From: Pseudomonas citronellolis
GTDB taxonomy: Bacteria > Pseudomonadota > Gammaproteobacteria > Pseudomonadales > Pseudomonadaceae
NCBI RefSeq assembly: GCF_900112375.1
Contig: NZ_FOLS01000007.1
Location: forward strand, 64,620-128,619
Reading direction: 5' to 3'
Length of the DNA: 64,000 nucleotides
Below are positions 62,775-64,000 of the stretch, piece after piece. Position 1 is the stretch's first letter; each line of letters opens with the position of its first letter. The position numbers and the translations under genes are program-made. The notes below the pieces were generated by a model. It saw nothing but the letters and a program-made list of their open reading frames with translations. It searched no databases and was not told the origin of the DNA.

Positions 62775-64000
62775 ATGAATGACCGTTCAGCTGTAGCGTC
62801 TTCCAGCACCCGCCCGGAAGACGAGAACCTCGGTGTCGGCGCCAACCTGGCGTACGGCCTGCAACACGTTCTGACCATGTATGGCGGCATCGTCGCCGTG
62901 CCGCTGATCCTCGGCCAGGCCGCCGGCCTGTCGCCCGCCGAGATCGGCACCCTGATCGCCGCGTCGCTGTTCGCCGGCGGCCTGGCCACCCTGCTGCAGA
63001 CCCTCGGCCTGCCCTTCTTCGGCAGCCAGCTGCCGCTGGTGCAGGGCGTGTCCTTCGCCGGGGTGGCGACCATGCTCGCCATCCTCACCACCGGCTACCA
63101 AGGCGGCGGCATCCCCGCGGTGCTGGGGGCGGTGATGGCGGCCTCGGCCATCGGCCTGCTGATCACCCCGGTGTTCTCGCGCATCACCAAGTTCTTCCCG
63201 CCGCTGGTCACCGGCGTGGTCATCACCACCATCGGCCTGACGCTGATGCCGGTGGCCGCGCGCTGGGCCATGGGCGGCAACCCCAAGGCGGCGGAATTCG
63301 GCAGCACGGCGAACATCGGCCTGGCCGCGGTGACCCTGGTCATCGTGCTATTGCTGAGCAAGCTGGGCAGCGCCGCCATCTCGCGCCTGTCGATCCTGCT
63401 GGCCATGGTGATCGGCACCGGCATCGCCTACGCCCTGGGCATGACCGACTTCTCCAAGGTCACCGAAGGCCCGATGCTGGCCATGCCGGAAATCTTCCAC
63501 TTCGGCATGCCGACCTTCCACCTGGCGGCGATCATCTCCATGTGCATCGTGATCCTGGTGACCCTGGTGGAAACCTCGGCGGACATCCTCGCCGTGGGCG
63601 AGATCATCGGCACCAGGGTGGACTCCAAGCGCCTGGGCAACGGCCTGCGCGCCGACATGCTGTCGAGCATCCTGGCGCCGATCTTCGGCTCCTTCACCCA
63701 GAGCGCCTTCGCCCAGAACGTCGGCCTGGTGGCGGTGACCGGCGTGAAGAGCCGCTACGTGGTGGCCACCGGCGGGCTGATCCTGGTGACCCTCGGCCTG
63801 CTGCCGGTGGTCGGCCGGGTGGTGGCCGCAGTGCCCCCGGCGGTGCTCGGCGGCGCCGGCCTGGTGCTGTTCGGCACCGTGGCGGCCAGCGGCATCCGCA
63901 CCCTGTCGAAGGTGGACTACCACAACAACATGAACCTGGTGATAGTCGCCACCGCCCTGGGCTTCGGCATGCTGCCGATCGCGGCGCCGAACTTCTACCA
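62775..64000 (+). CDS. NCS2 nucleobase:cation symporter (3' end outside window)
   Basis: About 408 residues of a xanthine/uracil permease are present, with the frame open at the window end. Typical motifs are GLQHVLTMYGGIVAVPLI (first helix), QGVSFAGV and the signature NVGLVAVTGVKSRYV. Together with the GntR-type palindrome upstream it may belong to purine (urate/xanthine) uptake. The start ATG is at 62775 (MNDRSAVASS). Confidence 0.92.
   Translation, partial: MNDRSAVASSSTRPEDENLGVGANLAYGLQHVLTMYGGIVAVPLILGQAAGLSPAEIGTLIAASLFAGGLATLLQTLGLPFFGSQLPLVQGVSFAGVATMLAILTTGYQGGGIPAVLGAVMAASAIGLLITPVFSRITKFFPPLVTGVVITTIGLTLMPVAARWAMGGNPKAAEFGSTANIGLAAVTLVIVLLLSKLGSAAISRLSILLAMVIGTGIAYALGMTDFSKVTEGPMLAMPEIFHFGMPTFHLAAIISMCIVILVTLVETSADILAVGEIIGTRVDSKRLGNGLRADMLSSILAPIFGSFTQSAFAQNVGLVAVTGVKSRYVVATGGLILVTLGLLPVVGRVVAAVPPAVLGGAGLVLFGTVAASGIRTLSKVDYHNNMNLVIVATALGFGMLPIAAPNFY

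Overview
The window is a GC-rich chromosomal segment that reads as a fluorescent-group Pseudomonas, close to the P. aeruginosa / P. citronellolis / P. nitroreducens branch. The evidence is gene content and order: a dhcAB-atoB-short-chain-fatty-acid-transporter block beside a LysR gene, an acyl-CoA dehydrogenase / thiolase / SDR / AMP-ligase block, a DUF2790 protein, a GlxA-type AraC regulator, and many REP-like palindromes containing GTAGGAGCGAGC. This placement comes from remembered gene orders, not a database search. No tRNA, rRNA, CRISPR array, transposase or phage gene was seen.

Layout. (1) 1-6396 +: siderophore-iron operon, with a TonB receptor (5' end outside the window), a PepSY-type reductase, an FecBCD-like ABC importer and an MFS transporter; an epoxide-hydrolase-like gene ends against it (6384-7343 -). 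(2) 7673-15234 +: a tightly coupled set with a GntR/UTRA regulator, an AprA-like flavoprotein, an AprB-like 2x[4Fe-4S] protein, a sulfonate/nitrate-type ABC importer whose binding protein has an extra C-terminal domain, a HEAT-repeat protein and a DUF971 protein; its substrate is unknown. (3) 15239-22091: a sulfatase, a LysR regulator, a TonB receptor and an arylsulfotransferase-like protein, which looks like sulfate-ester scavenging. (4) 22303-33215: small regulatory and housekeeping units (AraC/DMT exporter, nitronate monooxygenase/LysR/MFS, CGNR protein, Ohr, AhpD-like protein, MocR regulator, SDR, NDH-2-like protein). (5) 33597-38922: ketone-body / short-chain acid catabolism with a LysR regulator. 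(6) 38978-46943: DUF2790, GlxA-like regulator, an acyl-CoA catabolic operon and a luciferase-like monooxygenase. (7) 47085-57322: a complete indole-3-acetate (iac) catabolic set with its own response regulator and PAS histidine kinase. (8) 57510-60925 +: an aromatic amine dehydrogenase operon (aauB, mauE-like, aauD, aauA, cytochrome c). (9) 61397-64000: a PLD-like protein and the start of an NCS2 nucleobase permease.

The main result is the pairing of (7) and (8). The amine dehydrogenase family oxidises tryptamine, tyramine and phenylethylamine in the periplasm to aldehydes. The iac enzymes take indole-3-acetate toward catechol. With an aldehyde dehydrogenase, which is absent here, they would form one route from tryptamine to central metabolism. 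The iacA/iacS and iacG/regulator intergenic regions share CCCCTAG/CTAAAGG half-sites, which suggests common control.

The second candidate for an undescribed system is the AprAB-like / ABC / HEAT / DUF971 operon in (2). Its binding protein, and the TonB receptor and arylsulfotransferase of the neighbouring sulfatase locus, are unusually poor in Cys and Met, as expected for proteins made under sulfur limitation. Outside genes, the most striking structure is a composite repeat of about 290 bp, bounded by REP arms, present four times (16974, 40493, 48472 inverted, 60998).
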